Positions 27,495-36,585 are shown, numbered from the stretch's first letter. The stretch: DNA of 64,000 bases from JBLIRR01 sp049472395 (GCA_049472395.1 JBLIRR010000011.1:1-64000); one strand, 5' to 3'. Translations and numbers: made by a program. Notes: generated by a model not told the origin, from the sequence alone.

Positions 27495-28205
27495 TTAATC
27501 TTTATCAATATGGAGATATAAATTAGCGATGGTTTTCTGCCGTTTTCGGATTCGAATAGTATAATGAGCTGGTGGTATCTCTTCTAACTTGATCTTACCC
27601 TTTTTAATTGGATGGGATTGAAGAATCTGTTGATCCCTTATTAACTCAAGGCGCAGTGGAGCTTCCTGAATAGTGTCTCCTAAAATAGTAACCCACACCT
27701 CACAGAGATTATCTTTGTTGTAGCCGTTAATCTGAACCGAAACCTCACATTCAGAAAATTTCTTGGTAATGGGGGCAACTGAATCCTGGAGCCCTGCTGT
27801 GGTGGTTCTCACTAATGACGGAGCGAGATTTAAATTTAACTTTCCATTGGTTTCATGAAGAGTCAGTTGCCCTTTGATCCATATTAATGATATCTCAAGG
27901 GCATTTTTAAGCGCACCCGCTTTCTCAAGTATTGACCTTGTTAATTTTTCCAGGTAGGTAGATATTATACGATCTTTTTCCAGTACTGGTTGCTTTATTC
28001 TGCCTAAATCAATAACAACCTGTCGGCACGCAGGGCATTCGGCTAAATGATATTCAACATTCTCAACTAACGATCCAGAAAGAGTATGATCAATATAGGC
28101 TGCAATCATCTCTTCTGGAAGGCACTCTCCGAGACTATATTTTTTCTCTCTTTGCATTTTACATAAAGCCTCTTTAATTATTTTATTAATATCTTGCGCT
28201 TCCAT
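27495..28205 (-). CDS. Soluble zinc-finger anti-sigma-factor-like protein
   Basis: 236 residues. The N-terminal part carries an anti-sigma zinc-binding (ZAS, zf-HC2) motif: His53-x3-Cys57-x2-Cys60 in EYHLAECPACRQVV, preceded by the typical helix AAYIDHTLSG. ZAS proteins bind and inhibit the ECF sigma factor encoded next to them, here 84 bases upstream. There is no transmembrane helix, unlike most membrane anti-sigma factors. The C-terminal about 100 residues predict beta strands ending in KIKLEEIPPAHYTIRIRK, like a transthyretin/Ig-type domain. Release from it therefore needs a cytoplasmic event such as redox change, ligand binding or proteolysis by the CHAT protein next in line. Confidence 0.75.
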   Translation of the reverse strand: MEAQDINKIIKEALCKMQREKKYSLGECLPEEMIAAYIDHTLSGSLVENVEYHLAECPACRQVVIDLGRIKQPVLEKDRIISTYLEKLTRSILEKAGALKNALEISLIWIKGQLTLHETNGKLNLNLAPSLVRTTTAGLQDSVAPITKKFSECEVSVQINGYNKDNLCEVWVTILGDTIQEAPLRLELIRDQQILQSHPIKKGKIKLEEIPPAHYTIRIRKRQKTIANLYLHIDKD

Positions 28206-28289
28206 CGAGATTTTCCTATTCTTAAACGTATGTTTTCATTAATTTCTATTTGTTTTTTTCAATAACTGCTTAAATTGACACTGAGCAAA

Positions 28290-28895
28290 TTATTTTCTTT
28301 CAATTATTTTTTTTATTTTCTTCTGAATTCTATGCCTTATTAAATAGAGATTATTAACCGATAGTTTGGTAATGTCAGCTATCTCTTCAAAAGACAGTCC
28401 ATCAATCCAATACAAATTTGCTATTAATTTCTCTCGTGGAGTTAATTTATTTTCGATCACATCATAAATATTATCCCACATTTCTTTCTCTAAAAATTTT
28501 TCTTCAGAATCAGGCGTCCTCTCAGAGGATATCTTATCAAACGTTGTTAGTTCCTCGGAGGAAATATTATGAGCGTTCACTCTTGAGATCGATTGAAGAT
28601 AATTGTGTGTGAGACGAATGGTGATAATCCTGAGCCACGATGCAAGCGTACATCCATGTTCTCCTCGAAAACTCCTTAATCTGCGACAATCATCTTTTAA
28701 AATCGCCAGAAGAATAGATTGATAACAGTCCTCCAGATCTTCCTGCGATAGGTTATAATTATGCACCTTCGCTGTCTGCATAATATAATAGTGTATAAGC
28801 CGGACATATTTTTCATAAAATATTTCCCATCCCCACTCTTGACCATCAATACACGCCTGTAGTAATTCTTTATCGGTAATATCTTCTTTTTTCAT
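28290..28895 (-). CDS. ECF-family RNA polymerase sigma factor
   Basis: A 201-residue sigma-70-family factor of ECF type: region 2 (about 15-100, with DLEDCYQSILLAILKD and LASWLRIITIRLTHNYL) and region 4 (about 140-198, with LTPREKLIANLYWIDGLSFEEIADI and the recognition helix NNLYLIRHRIQKKIKK). Region 3 is absent. The acidic, longer linker between regions is unremarkable. It starts 18 bases after the ruvB stop and precedes the anti-sigma gene, so it is likely autoregulated or co-transcribed with the ruv genes. Its targets probably include this cluster. Confidence 0.88.
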   Translation of the reverse strand: MKKEDITDKELLQACIDGQEWGWEIFYEKYVRLIHYYIMQTAKVHNYNLSQEDLEDCYQSILLAILKDDCRRLRSFRGEHGCTLASWLRIITIRLTHNYLQSISRVNAHNISSEELTTFDKISSERTPDSEEKFLEKEMWDNIYDVIENKLTPREKLIANLYWIDGLSFEEIADITKLSVNNLYLIRHRIQKKIKKIIERK

Positions 28896-28913
28896 ATCCT
28901 CATCTTCACATCA

Positions 28914-29912
28914 TTAAAATCTATTCATATGAGCAGTGGCTAACTCGGTAACCATCCTGCCCCTCGGGGTTCTGTGCAGAAAACCCTCCTGTATCAGATA
29001 CGGCTCATAAACCTCTTCAATTGTATCTTTTTCTTCATTAATTGAGGCAGCAAGATTATCAAGACCAACAGGGCCTCCATCAAATTTTTGAATAATAGTA
29101 AGCAATAATTCCCGGTCCATCTTATCTAGCCCCCTGTCATCCACCTCAAGAAAAGTGAGCGCTTGATCAGCTATTTTCTTATTGATTATGCCATCCGATC
29201 TTACCTGAGCATAATCCCTGACTCTTCTCAACAAGCGATTCGCGATCCTTGGTGTCCCTCTTGAACGATGTGCAATTTCCATTGCCCCCTCTTCTAAAAT
29301 AGAAATATTGAGGATCTTAGAGGATCGCATTATTATTACCTTGAGTTCGCTCGGCTTATAAAATTCAAGTCTGCATAAGACCCCAAATCGGTCTCTCAAT
29401 GGGGAGGACAATAATCCTGCCCTCGTTGTAGCCCCGATAAGTGTAAAAGGGGGCAAATCGATACGAAATGTTCTCGCGCTCGGTCCCTGCCCGATAATGA
29501 GATCCAATTTAAAATCTTCCATCGCCGGGTAAAGGATCTCTTCTACCTGAATAGCTAAACGATGTATCTCATCAATAAAGAGAATATCATTTTCCTTTAG
29601 ATTAGTCAGGATAGCAGCAAGGTCTCCTCCTTTCTCAATAGCAGGACCAGCGGTTGTTTTAATATTTGCTCCCATCTCTCGTGCAACAATATAGGCAAGA
29701 GACGTTTTCCCGATTCCTGGGGGACCATGAAAAAGACAATGCTCAAGACATTCTCCCCTGCCTTGTGCCGCTTTCATATAGATCTTCATAGCCTCTTTTA
29801 CACTTTCTTGACCAATATATTCATCTATTGACTGAGGCCTTAAAAGAGGGTACAAAAACAATTCTTCTTTTTGAATTGTTTTATCAACGAGTCTTTCTTC
29901 TTTCTCCTGCAT
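28914..29912 (-). CDS. ruvB: Holliday junction branch-migration helicase RuvB
   Basis: 332 residues, the usual length. An AAA+ ATPase with HGPPGIGKTSLA (Walker A) and ILFIDEIHRL (Walker B), ATTRAGLLSSPLRDR (sensor/arginine finger region) and the C-terminal winged helix with FLHRTPRGRMVT. It drives branch migration with RuvA and RuvC. Five bases separate it from ruvA. The downstream ECF sigma gene begins 18 bases after its stop. Confidence 0.97.
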   Translation of the reverse strand: MQEKEERLVDKTIQKEELFLYPLLRPQSIDEYIGQESVKEAMKIYMKAAQGRGECLEHCLFHGPPGIGKTSLAYIVAREMGANIKTTAGPAIEKGGDLAAILTNLKENDILFIDEIHRLAIQVEEILYPAMEDFKLDLIIGQGPSARTFRIDLPPFTLIGATTRAGLLSSPLRDRFGVLCRLEFYKPSELKVIIMRSSKILNISILEEGAMEIAHRSRGTPRIANRLLRRVRDYAQVRSDGIINKKIADQALTFLEVDDRGLDKMDRELLLTIIQKFDGGPVGLDNLAASINEEKDTIEEVYEPYLIQEGFLHRTPRGRMVTELATAHMNRF

Positions 29913-29917
29913 AACAG

Positions 29918-30511
29918 TTAGGTTTGAAGTTCAAGGGCTTTCTTGATAATCTCTTCAAGATGCAAAGTACCGTTCCCCATCATTTTTATGCATTTCTGTA
30001 TTGTTTTCTCTGCTATAGTTTTAGAGTACCCCAAATTAATAAGTGCTGACACCGCATCCTGAACTATGCTATTTTTGGGGGTTGCATTCCTCTCTCCAGA
30101 GCCTTGGCATCTTTGCAGTTTATCCTTCAATTCCATAATTATCCGTTTTGCGGTCTTAAGACCGACTCCTGGTATAGCCTTTATTTTTAAGAGATCCTCC
30201 TCGGAGATTGCTCTTATTAAATCCGGCACTTCATATTTGGAAAGAATATTGCGTGCCATCTTCGGGCCGACCTTCGTGATACTTATCAGTAATTGAAAAA
30301 TATCCCTCTCTGGCAGAGTAGAAAAGCCATACAGTTCCATCGCGTTATCTCTCACATGCGTATAGGTAAAAATAGTGGTTTCCTCCTTTTCTTGCGGTAG
30401 AGCGGAAAAGGTGGTTAATGAAATGGATACACCATATCCGACCCCACCTACATCAATCACTATATATTCAGGTGATTTTAAGGTCAGCCTTCCCGATAAA
30501 TGATCAATCAT
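29918..30511 (-). CDS. ruvA: Holliday junction DNA helicase subunit RuvA
   Basis: 197 residues. An N-terminal OB fold (MIDHLSGRLTLKSPEYIVIDVGGVGYGVSIS region) and two helix-hairpin-helix motifs with VGPKMARNILSKY and IPGVGLKTAKRII bind the four-way junction; the C-terminal RuvB-binding domain (DAVSALINLGYS) is intact. It overlaps the ruvC stop by four bases (ATGA), which is the common coupled arrangement. Confidence 0.96.
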   Translation of the reverse strand: MIDHLSGRLTLKSPEYIVIDVGGVGYGVSISLTTFSALPQEKEETTIFTYTHVRDNAMELYGFSTLPERDIFQLLISITKVGPKMARNILSKYEVPDLIRAISEEDLLKIKAIPGVGLKTAKRIIMELKDKLQRCQGSGERNATPKNSIVQDAVSALINLGYSKTIAEKTIQKCIKMMGNGTLHLEEIIKKALELQT

Positions 30512-30999
30512 ACACGTTTCTCTTGTTGAAATTGATTATGGTGAATATGGCAAATAGTCACTGCCATCGCGTCACTCTCATCATAGGAGAAGGAGTGAGG
30601 GGGTAAATGCAATATATTATTAATCATAAACTGAACTTGCGTCTTTGATGCTGCTCCATACCCCACTATGGCCAATTTTACGACCCTGGCGCTATATTCA
30701 TATATAGCTATGTTTGCCGATTTTAATATAAATAATAATGCTCCTCTGACTTCACCTAACAGAAGGGCGGTCTTTACATTCTGGCCTAAAAAACATTCTT
30801 CTAATACAGCATGCTCTGGGTGGTAGATATTGATTATATTCTCTATCCGGTCAGCGATACTCTTTATTCGACAAGACAGTAAATCTTTACTTTTAGTCCG
30901 GATCACTCCTGAATCAAGAAGACTTAAATCCTGCCCGTTTTTCTGGATAACCGAATACCCTGTGGCACTTAAAGCTGGATCAAGCCCTAAAATAATCAC
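30508..30999 (-). CDS. ruvC: Holliday junction resolvase RuvC
   Basis: 163 residues. The RNase H-like resolvase signature is present: GLDPALSATGYSVI with the first catalytic Asp, EECFLGQN with Glu, and DESDAMAVTICH near the C-terminus. It cuts junctions symmetrically after RuvAB branch migration. It follows yebC by 12 bases, as in many bacteria. Confidence 0.95.
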   Translation of the reverse strand: MIILGLDPALSATGYSVIQKNGQDLSLLDSGVIRTKSKDLLSCRIKSIADRIENIINIYHPEHAVLEECFLGQNVKTALLLGEVRGALLFILKSANIAIYEYSARVVKLAIVGYGAASKTQVQFMINNILHLPPHSFSYDESDAMAVTICHIHHNQFQQEKRV

Positions 31000-31011
31000 T
31001 ATTCGCTATTC

Positions 31012-31764
31012 TCAAGTATTTTCTAATGTATTTAATACCTCATCTGGAATATCAAAATTGGCATACACATTCTGCACATCATCATGATCTTCGAGAGCAT
31101 CCATCAATTTTATCATTTGAGATGCCTGTTTACCCTCTAACTTTACCGTATTCTGAGGGATCATGGTAACTTCTCCCATAGAGACTGAAATACCGGCAGC
31201 TATAATAGCCTCTTTCACTGTCTCCATATCCTCAGGAGCGGTGGTCACCTCATAGGTCTCATCTTGTGTCACGACATCCTGCGCACCTGAGTCTAAAGCC
31301 ACCTCTATCAATTTATCCTCAGTTGTGTCCTTTTTATCAACAACAATAAACCCTTTTTTTTCAAACATCCAGGCAACACACCCTGATTCCCCAAGATTCC
31401 CGTTGTGTTTGGAAAGTAGATGCCTAATCTCCGCGACAGACCGATTCTTATTATCAGTCATGATTGATATCATTATTGCGACACCCCCAGGACCGTAACC
31501 TTCATACATTGCTTCTTCATAATGTACTCCGGGAAGCTCTCCTGTGCCTTTCTTTATTGCCCTCGTAACATTATCGTGAGGCATATTAATTGATCGCGCG
31601 TTGGCAATGGCTGACCTTAGCCTCGGATTGCCATTTGGATCTCCACCCCCCAATCGTGCAGCAACAGTAATCTCTTTTATAACCTTGGTAAATGCCTTTC
31701 CTCTTTTTGCATCTATACCTGCTTTTTTATGCTTAATAGAGGCCCATTTTGAATGACCTGACAT
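31012..31764 (-). CDS. yebC: YebC/PmpR family protein
   Basis: A 250-residue member of the YebC/PmpR/TACO1 family, beginning with the conserved MSGHSKWASIKHKK and containing AARLGGGDPNGNPRLRSAI and MYEGYGPGGVAIM. The family has been described as transcriptional regulator and, more recently, as a factor easing translation of difficult sequences such as proline stretches. It lies between EF-G and ruvC, 22 and 12 bases from each. Confidence 0.94.
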   Translation of the reverse strand: MSGHSKWASIKHKKAGIDAKRGKAFTKVIKEITVAARLGGGDPNGNPRLRSAIANARSINMPHDNVTRAIKKGTGELPGVHYEEAMYEGYGPGGVAIMISIMTDNKNRSVAEIRHLLSKHNGNLGESGCVAWMFEKKGFIVVDKKDTTEDKLIEVALDSGAQDVVTQDETYEVTTAPEDMETVKEAIIAAGISVSMGEVTMIPQNTVKLEGKQASQMIKLMDALEDHDDVQNVYANFDIPDEVLNTLENT

Positions 31765-31786
31765 TCATTATTCCTCCTTCATCTTT

Positions 31787-33874
31787 TTATGCCTCTTCTG
31801 TTTTCTTTTTAGATTCGGCAATAATTTTTTCCGCAAGATGGGCAGGAACTTCTTCATAGTGTGAAAACTCCATTGTAAAGATACCTCGCCCACTCGTCAT
31901 CGATTTTAACTCTGGTGCATATTTTAATATCTCAGCCATTGGTATTTGCGCTTTCACGGTTTGCATGTTCCCTTGGCTATCAACACCCTGGACGCGACCT
32001 CTTTTTGAATTCATATCACCCATGATATCACCTACACACTCTTCCGGGACAGTCACTTCAATATTCATTATTGGTTCGAGAAGACCAGGCTTACATTCCA
32101 TGAATCCCCTTTTAAAACCCATAGAGGCAGCTATTTTAAATGCCATCTCAGAAGAATCGACACTATGAAAAGATCCATCATAAAGGGTTACTTTTACATC
32201 AGTGATTGGATATCCGGCAAGAATACCCTCCTCCATTGCTCCCATTATCCCTTTCTCTACAGCAGGTATATATTGTCTGGGAATAGCGCCTCCGACAATT
32301 GCATTCACAAATTCGAATCCACCTCCGGGAGGCAGGGGATCTATTTGCAGCCATGTATCACCATATTGTCCACGCCCCCCTGTCTGTTTTTTATATTTTC
32401 CTTGCACCTTTGTCGAGCCATGGATTGTTTCCTTATAGGGGACCTTCGGTGTTTTCATAATCACTTCAGCCCCGAACTTCCTTTTCATTCGTTCCACGGC
32501 AACCGCTATGTGAATCTGCCCCATTCCGGAAAGGATAAACTCTTTCGTTTGAGGATCACGTGAAATCTTGAGCGTTGGGTCCTCTTCACATAAACGGGCA
32601 AGGGCCGTGCTTACCTTTTCATCATCAGCGCTGCTCTTAGGTTCAATAGCATAAGAAATAACCGGATTGACCACTTCAATGGGAGGATAGATAATTGGAT
32701 CAGTTTCCGCGCATAGAGTATCAGCACTCCTCGTTCCTTTTAATTTGGCTATAGCGGCAATATCACCCACTTTTACCTGAGAAACAGGGTGATTATTCTT
32801 ACCTTCCAGGAAGAGAATTTGCCCTACTTTCTCCCTTTTCTCTTGTGTGGCATTATACACCTGAGAATCTGAAGAGAGCGTTCCGGAGAGAACCTTAAAA
32901 ACCGTGAGTTTCCCTGCATAAGGATCAGCGATTATTTTAAAAACAAATGCTGAAAATGGAGCATCAATACGAGGCTCTCTTTGAATCTCCTCTCCCTTGG
33001 GATTCTTGCCGATCGCTGGGGGCCTCTCTGCGGGAGAGGGGAAAAAATCTATAATAATATCCAAAAATGGTTGAATTCCTATATTATTGAGAGCGGACCC
33101 GCATACAACCGGCGTAAAAGCCCTGTCGCGTATCCCTTTCTTTAATCCTTTAATTATCTCTTCATCGGACAACTCCCCTGCATCAAGATACTTCTCAAGG
33201 AGAGCATCATCTGCCTCAGCAATCGTTTCAATCATTTTTTCACGATATGTATCCACCTCATTCTTTAAATCCCCTGGAATATCTTCTCTTGTAAATTCGC
33301 CACTTGAATTATTCGGTGAATAAATATATGCCTTTTGCTTCAAGAGATCCACTACACCTTTGAATTCATGTTCTTTGCCAATCGGGAGTTGAAGTAATAC
33401 AGGGTGCATATCAGCTAACTCAGAGAGGCTGTCAAATGCTCTTTGCAAATCTGCCCGCTCTCTGTCCATTTTATTAATGAATACTATAGATGGTAAATTA
33501 AATGACTTATTATGCTGCCATAGACTATTCGTTAAGCTCTTAATACCAGATACCGCACTGATGACCACCACAATATTTTCTACCCCGTAAAATGCCGTTT
33601 TTGTATCAGAGATAAAGTTAAGCTCTCCAGGAGTATCAATAATATTAATTTTGTGCTTCTGCCATTCACAAAAAGTTGGAGTGGAAAATATTGTAATTGA
33701 GCGAGCAATTTCATCAGGATCATAGTCCAAATTTGACGTTTTATCGTTCACTCTGCCCAACCGAGATACCATCTTCGTATCAAAGAGAATTGCCTCCGCT
33801 AATGAGGTTTTGCCATCACCGTTATGGGCTATTATTCCAATACTCCTCATCTTATCTATCTGGTATTCTTTCAT
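31787..33874 (-). CDS. Elongation-factor-G-like GTPase lacking the catalytic histidine
   Basis: 695 residues with all five EF-G domains; domain IV includes GGRGQYGDTWLQ and the C-terminus MTSGRGIFTMEF. The G1 loop is AHNGDGKTSL rather than AHIDAGKTT. The switch II motif is DTPGELNF, so the His of DTPGH that activates GTP hydrolysis is Glu84. Switch I (ARSITI) also departs from RGITI. It therefore belongs to the EF-G-like/EF-G2 paralogue group, not the main translocase, and may act in ribosome recycling or another step. The main EF-G must be elsewhere in the genome. It heads the long minus-strand gene run. Confidence 0.85.
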   Translation of the reverse strand: MKEYQIDKMRSIGIIAHNGDGKTSLAEAILFDTKMVSRLGRVNDKTSNLDYDPDEIARSITIFSTPTFCEWQKHKINIIDTPGELNFISDTKTAFYGVENIVVVISAVSGIKSLTNSLWQHNKSFNLPSIVFINKMDRERADLQRAFDSLSELADMHPVLLQLPIGKEHEFKGVVDLLKQKAYIYSPNNSSGEFTREDIPGDLKNEVDTYREKMIETIAEADDALLEKYLDAGELSDEEIIKGLKKGIRDRAFTPVVCGSALNNIGIQPFLDIIIDFFPSPAERPPAIGKNPKGEEIQREPRIDAPFSAFVFKIIADPYAGKLTVFKVLSGTLSSDSQVYNATQEKREKVGQILFLEGKNNHPVSQVKVGDIAAIAKLKGTRSADTLCAETDPIIYPPIEVVNPVISYAIEPKSSADDEKVSTALARLCEEDPTLKISRDPQTKEFILSGMGQIHIAVAVERMKRKFGAEVIMKTPKVPYKETIHGSTKVQGKYKKQTGGRGQYGDTWLQIDPLPPGGGFEFVNAIVGGAIPRQYIPAVEKGIMGAMEEGILAGYPITDVKVTLYDGSFHSVDSSEMAFKIAASMGFKRGFMECKPGLLEPIMNIEVTVPEECVGDIMGDMNSKRGRVQGVDSQGNMQTVKAQIPMAEILKYAPELKSMTSGRGIFTMEFSHYEEVPAHLAEKIIAESKKKTEEA

Positions 33875-33929
33875 TAAATCTTCTCCTGATTATCCTTAAA
33901 AAAGTTTAGATTTACTGATTTATAACAGT

Positions 33930-33958
33930 AAAGTAGCAGAAAAAAAATACTTTGTCAA
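33930..33958 (-). promoter_or_regulatory. Candidate promoter of the EF-G-like/yebC/ruv run
   Basis: On the minus strand TTGACA (33958-33953) is followed after 17 bases by TACTTT (33935-33930), a weak -10. The -35 overlaps the end of the histidine kinase gene. Only the -35 is persuasive. Confidence 0.3.
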
Positions 33959-36291
33959 CTCAAAAAAGAGTTATTCCATGCTGTATTTTCAATGTTATAT
34001 ATATCATAATCTGATTTCATTTTAGGAAGGGTAAAATAAAAAGTCGCCCCTTTTCCCTTTTCCGAATCCACCCAGACGACTCCACCATGTTCTTCGATTA
34101 TCTTTTTTACAATAGTCAGTCCAACACCCGTACCCTCCAGATTTTCTCTTTCTTGAAGTCTTTGAAAGATAACGAAAATCTTTCCGTGATACTCTTTCTC
34201 AATACCAATACCATTATCTTTTACAAAAAATTCATGACAATCTTCTCGTTCTGCATATCCTATCTCAATCAAAGATTCTTGAGAATCACTGCGTAAAAAT
34301 TTAATCGCATTGGATACGAGATTCATAAATACTCGCAGGATATCATTGGCGTCGCAATATACAGATGGGAAATGATCAGCAACTGTTACTCTAATATGTT
34401 TCTCTTGGATTCGATTCTGAAATTCTGCCATCACACGCTCCACAATCTCCCCTATGACGCAGAGCTGCTTCTCCTTCTCAACCCCGCCGATTCTGGTGAG
34501 GTCCAATAAATCGATAATAAGTTTTTCCATATATTCGGCATTTACTTTTATTCTCTCTAAATAATACCGGACCTCCTCGCCGAAGGATTTTTGATAATCC
34601 TCTACGAGGATTGAGGCGAAATCTTGCAGGATATAAAGTGGTGTTTTAAGATCATGTGACACAATAGAAAGTATATTTTCAAGCTCAGCATTGTTCTTTT
34701 TTAATGTTTCATTTTCTTTTTTTAATTCCCGAACAAGCTTTTTTCTCTGTGTGATATCTTCTCCAATTCGTAATATGCTTATAACTTTTTTATCTTTATC
34801 GTAGAGTTTAACATTATGCCACGCTATAATTTTTATCTTACCATTCTTTGCTATAATACTCTCTTCAATATAATGAGGCACATGAGCCCCATTTCTAAAA
34901 TAGGATTGATAATCGTTTAATTGCTTTTGCCCTTGCTCTTTCGCGTAGACCATTAAAAACCAATTAGCTCCTAGTATCCTATCTCTTTCATAGCCAATGA
35001 TCTCCTGACATTTCTTATTATATAGAAAGACCTTGCCATTTAAATCAAGCCTTAAAATTAATATATTTACTCCCTCAATAAAATCTTTAATAAACCGTTG
35101 AGACATATCGAGTTTTTCAGTTATTCTTGCATTCTCCTCATCTGTTTCCTTTAATTTTCTCTCAGTAAATTTAATATTTTCCTTATGCTGATTCAGGATG
35201 AGATTCTTTTCTTGGATAGTTTTTTTATAAAAGGTAAAAAGTTGTTCAATGCGATTTGCCTCATTTTTCACCATAAGATCTGGTTGGATAGTCTCCCCCT
35301 GATTTGTAGTATATGCTTTTCTATACGCCTCTTCATAAGGATGAGTCACCACTTTAATAAGGAACGTTCCAAGCAGCATAGCGGCAACAAAGATGAGCAG
35401 AATAAATAAAACCATTCTTTTCATAAATAGTCGCAATGGCTGTATAATCAGCCTAAGCGGAAGTTCGACAATAATCCCCCAATTAAGGCTGGGGTAAACC
35501 GTGAGAGTACCTAGTACATCAACTCCATGAGAATTTTTATATATTAAGGCATTTTCAGATCCATCCTTCGTGACGTGAAATATAAATTCATTTACTTTTT
35601 TAATACGGCCAAAATCCTTCCGGATAGAGGGAACGCCAAGCTCAGTATGAGCGATCAAATATCCTGCATCATCAACAATATACAATTCTTGCTCTTGATT
35701 TACACGTAAATCAGGGAGACTCTTCCATACTGTTTCAAAAGAGACTGATCCCCTTAAGATGCCCATTTTATCTTGGGCATTGTTGGCTATGTCCAGATAA
35801 ATATCAATCATTGAATCATGAATCGAGGTAGCATACACGGGAGAGTGTATCATAGGGGGGATGTGAGTTTTGCTATTTATTTGATTATAAATCCTCTTTA
35901 AAAATATCTTTTCATTTTTAACCGCCTTTGCGATTTCCTTTCCTGTATTACTATAAACGACAAGCAAACCGACATTTTGCAGCTGCTCTAAGGCATCTTC
36001 CAATTGTTCTTTAATTTCGAGAGGATCATTCTCCTTTATATTCAGATCCTTTGCAATTGATGAAAGGCGCCTATAAGTTTTATCAAGATAGGAATCTATA
36101 AATTGATATGCGCTGCGTCCTATCTGTATGTTACACTCTTTGGCATGATAAAGAAGATTTGATTTATATATCCTTACACCGACAAAACCCACGAGGATCA
36201 AACCAAATGCCAGCAGAAAAGCTATGATAAGAAATAATTTGCCCCTTAGTCTGTTCCACCATGGGATATTTTGTAAGAAATTTCTTTCCAT
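33955..36291 (-). CDS. Membrane sensor histidine kinase (dCache-PAS-HisKA-HATPase)
   Basis: 778 residues. Transmembrane helices near 18-40 and 290-315 flank an extracytoplasmic Cache-like sensor domain (about 42-285). A coiled coil and a PAS domain (about 390-520, with GVNILILRLDLNGKV and ISILRIGEDITQRKK) lead to HisKA with His546 in VSHDLKTPL. The HATPase domain has N box NLVSNAIKF, DNGIGI, FQRL and GTGVGLTIVKKI. All catalytic boxes are intact, so it should autophosphorylate. No response regulator gene is adjacent, so it is an orphan kinase. The orphan receiver-DHp protein (13337) could be a partner, but nothing in the sequence shows it. Confidence 0.9.
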   Translation of the reverse strand: MERNFLQNIPWWNRLRGKLFLIIAFLLAFGLILVGFVGVRIYKSNLLYHAKECNIQIGRSAYQFIDSYLDKTYRRLSSIAKDLNIKENDPLEIKEQLEDALEQLQNVGLLVVYSNTGKEIAKAVKNEKIFLKRIYNQINSKTHIPPMIHSPVYATSIHDSMIDIYLDIANNAQDKMGILRGSVSFETVWKSLPDLRVNQEQELYIVDDAGYLIAHTELGVPSIRKDFGRIKKVNEFIFHVTKDGSENALIYKNSHGVDVLGTLTVYPSLNWGIIVELPLRLIIQPLRLFMKRMVLFILLIFVAAMLLGTFLIKVVTHPYEEAYRKAYTTNQGETIQPDLMVKNEANRIEQLFTFYKKTIQEKNLILNQHKENIKFTERKLKETDEENARITEKLDMSQRFIKDFIEGVNILILRLDLNGKVFLYNKKCQEIIGYERDRILGANWFLMVYAKEQGQKQLNDYQSYFRNGAHVPHYIEESIIAKNGKIKIIAWHNVKLYDKDKKVISILRIGEDITQRKKLVRELKKENETLKKNNAELENILSIVSHDLKTPLYILQDFASILVEDYQKSFGEEVRYYLERIKVNAEYMEKLIIDLLDLTRIGGVEKEKQLCVIGEIVERVMAEFQNRIQEKHIRVTVADHFPSVYCDANDILRVFMNLVSNAIKFLRSDSQESLIEIGYAEREDCHEFFVKDNGIGIEKEYHGKIFVIFQRLQERENLEGTGVGLTIVKKIIEEHGGVVWVDSEKGKGATFYFTLPKMKSDYDIYNIENTAWNNSFLS

Positions 36292-36453
36292 GATTGTCTA
36301 TTTTTTTCCCCCCGAAAAAAATTAAAGAACCGTAAACATACAATGACGCAGATAGAAAAATAAACTTACGCTCTTCCTTAATAATTCAAAAAAATAACCA
36401 ATTTACATTAAAACACTCTTTTCGCCAATACCGCAAAATCTAAAAAGGAAAAT

Positions 36454-36481
36454 TTGACAATACAATTTTGCACTATATACT
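36454..36481 (+). promoter_or_regulatory. Candidate sigma-70 promoter for dnaJ-htrA
   Basis: TTGACA at 36454-36459 and TATACT at 36476-36481 are 16 bases apart; five of six bases match in the -10. It lies about 250 bases upstream of the dnaJ ATG. TATAAT occurs again at 36483-36488 with an unsuitable spacing. Confidence 0.4.
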
Positions 36482-36541
36482 ATATAATTCACATACAGGG
36501 ATAGTAAAAAGGTATTATAAACCAGTTATTTTATATTTATG

Positions 36542-36585
36542 AACAGATATATTATAATATAGGGAAACAGATATATTATAATATA
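36542..36585 (+). repeat. Tandem direct repeat with internal palindromes
   Basis: AACAGATATATTATAATATA occurs at 36542-36561 and again at 36566-36585, a 24-base period. Each copy holds a 14-base perfect palindrome (TATATTATAATATA, 36548-36561 and 36572-36585). Two equal palindromes just over two helical turns apart look like a regulator binding site, though AT-rich composition can produce such runs. Confidence 0.55.

Noticed and set aside
32300..32340. TTCGAATCC, tRNA T-loop-like
   Set aside because: Lies inside the EF-G-like coding sequence and has no cloverleaf around it.
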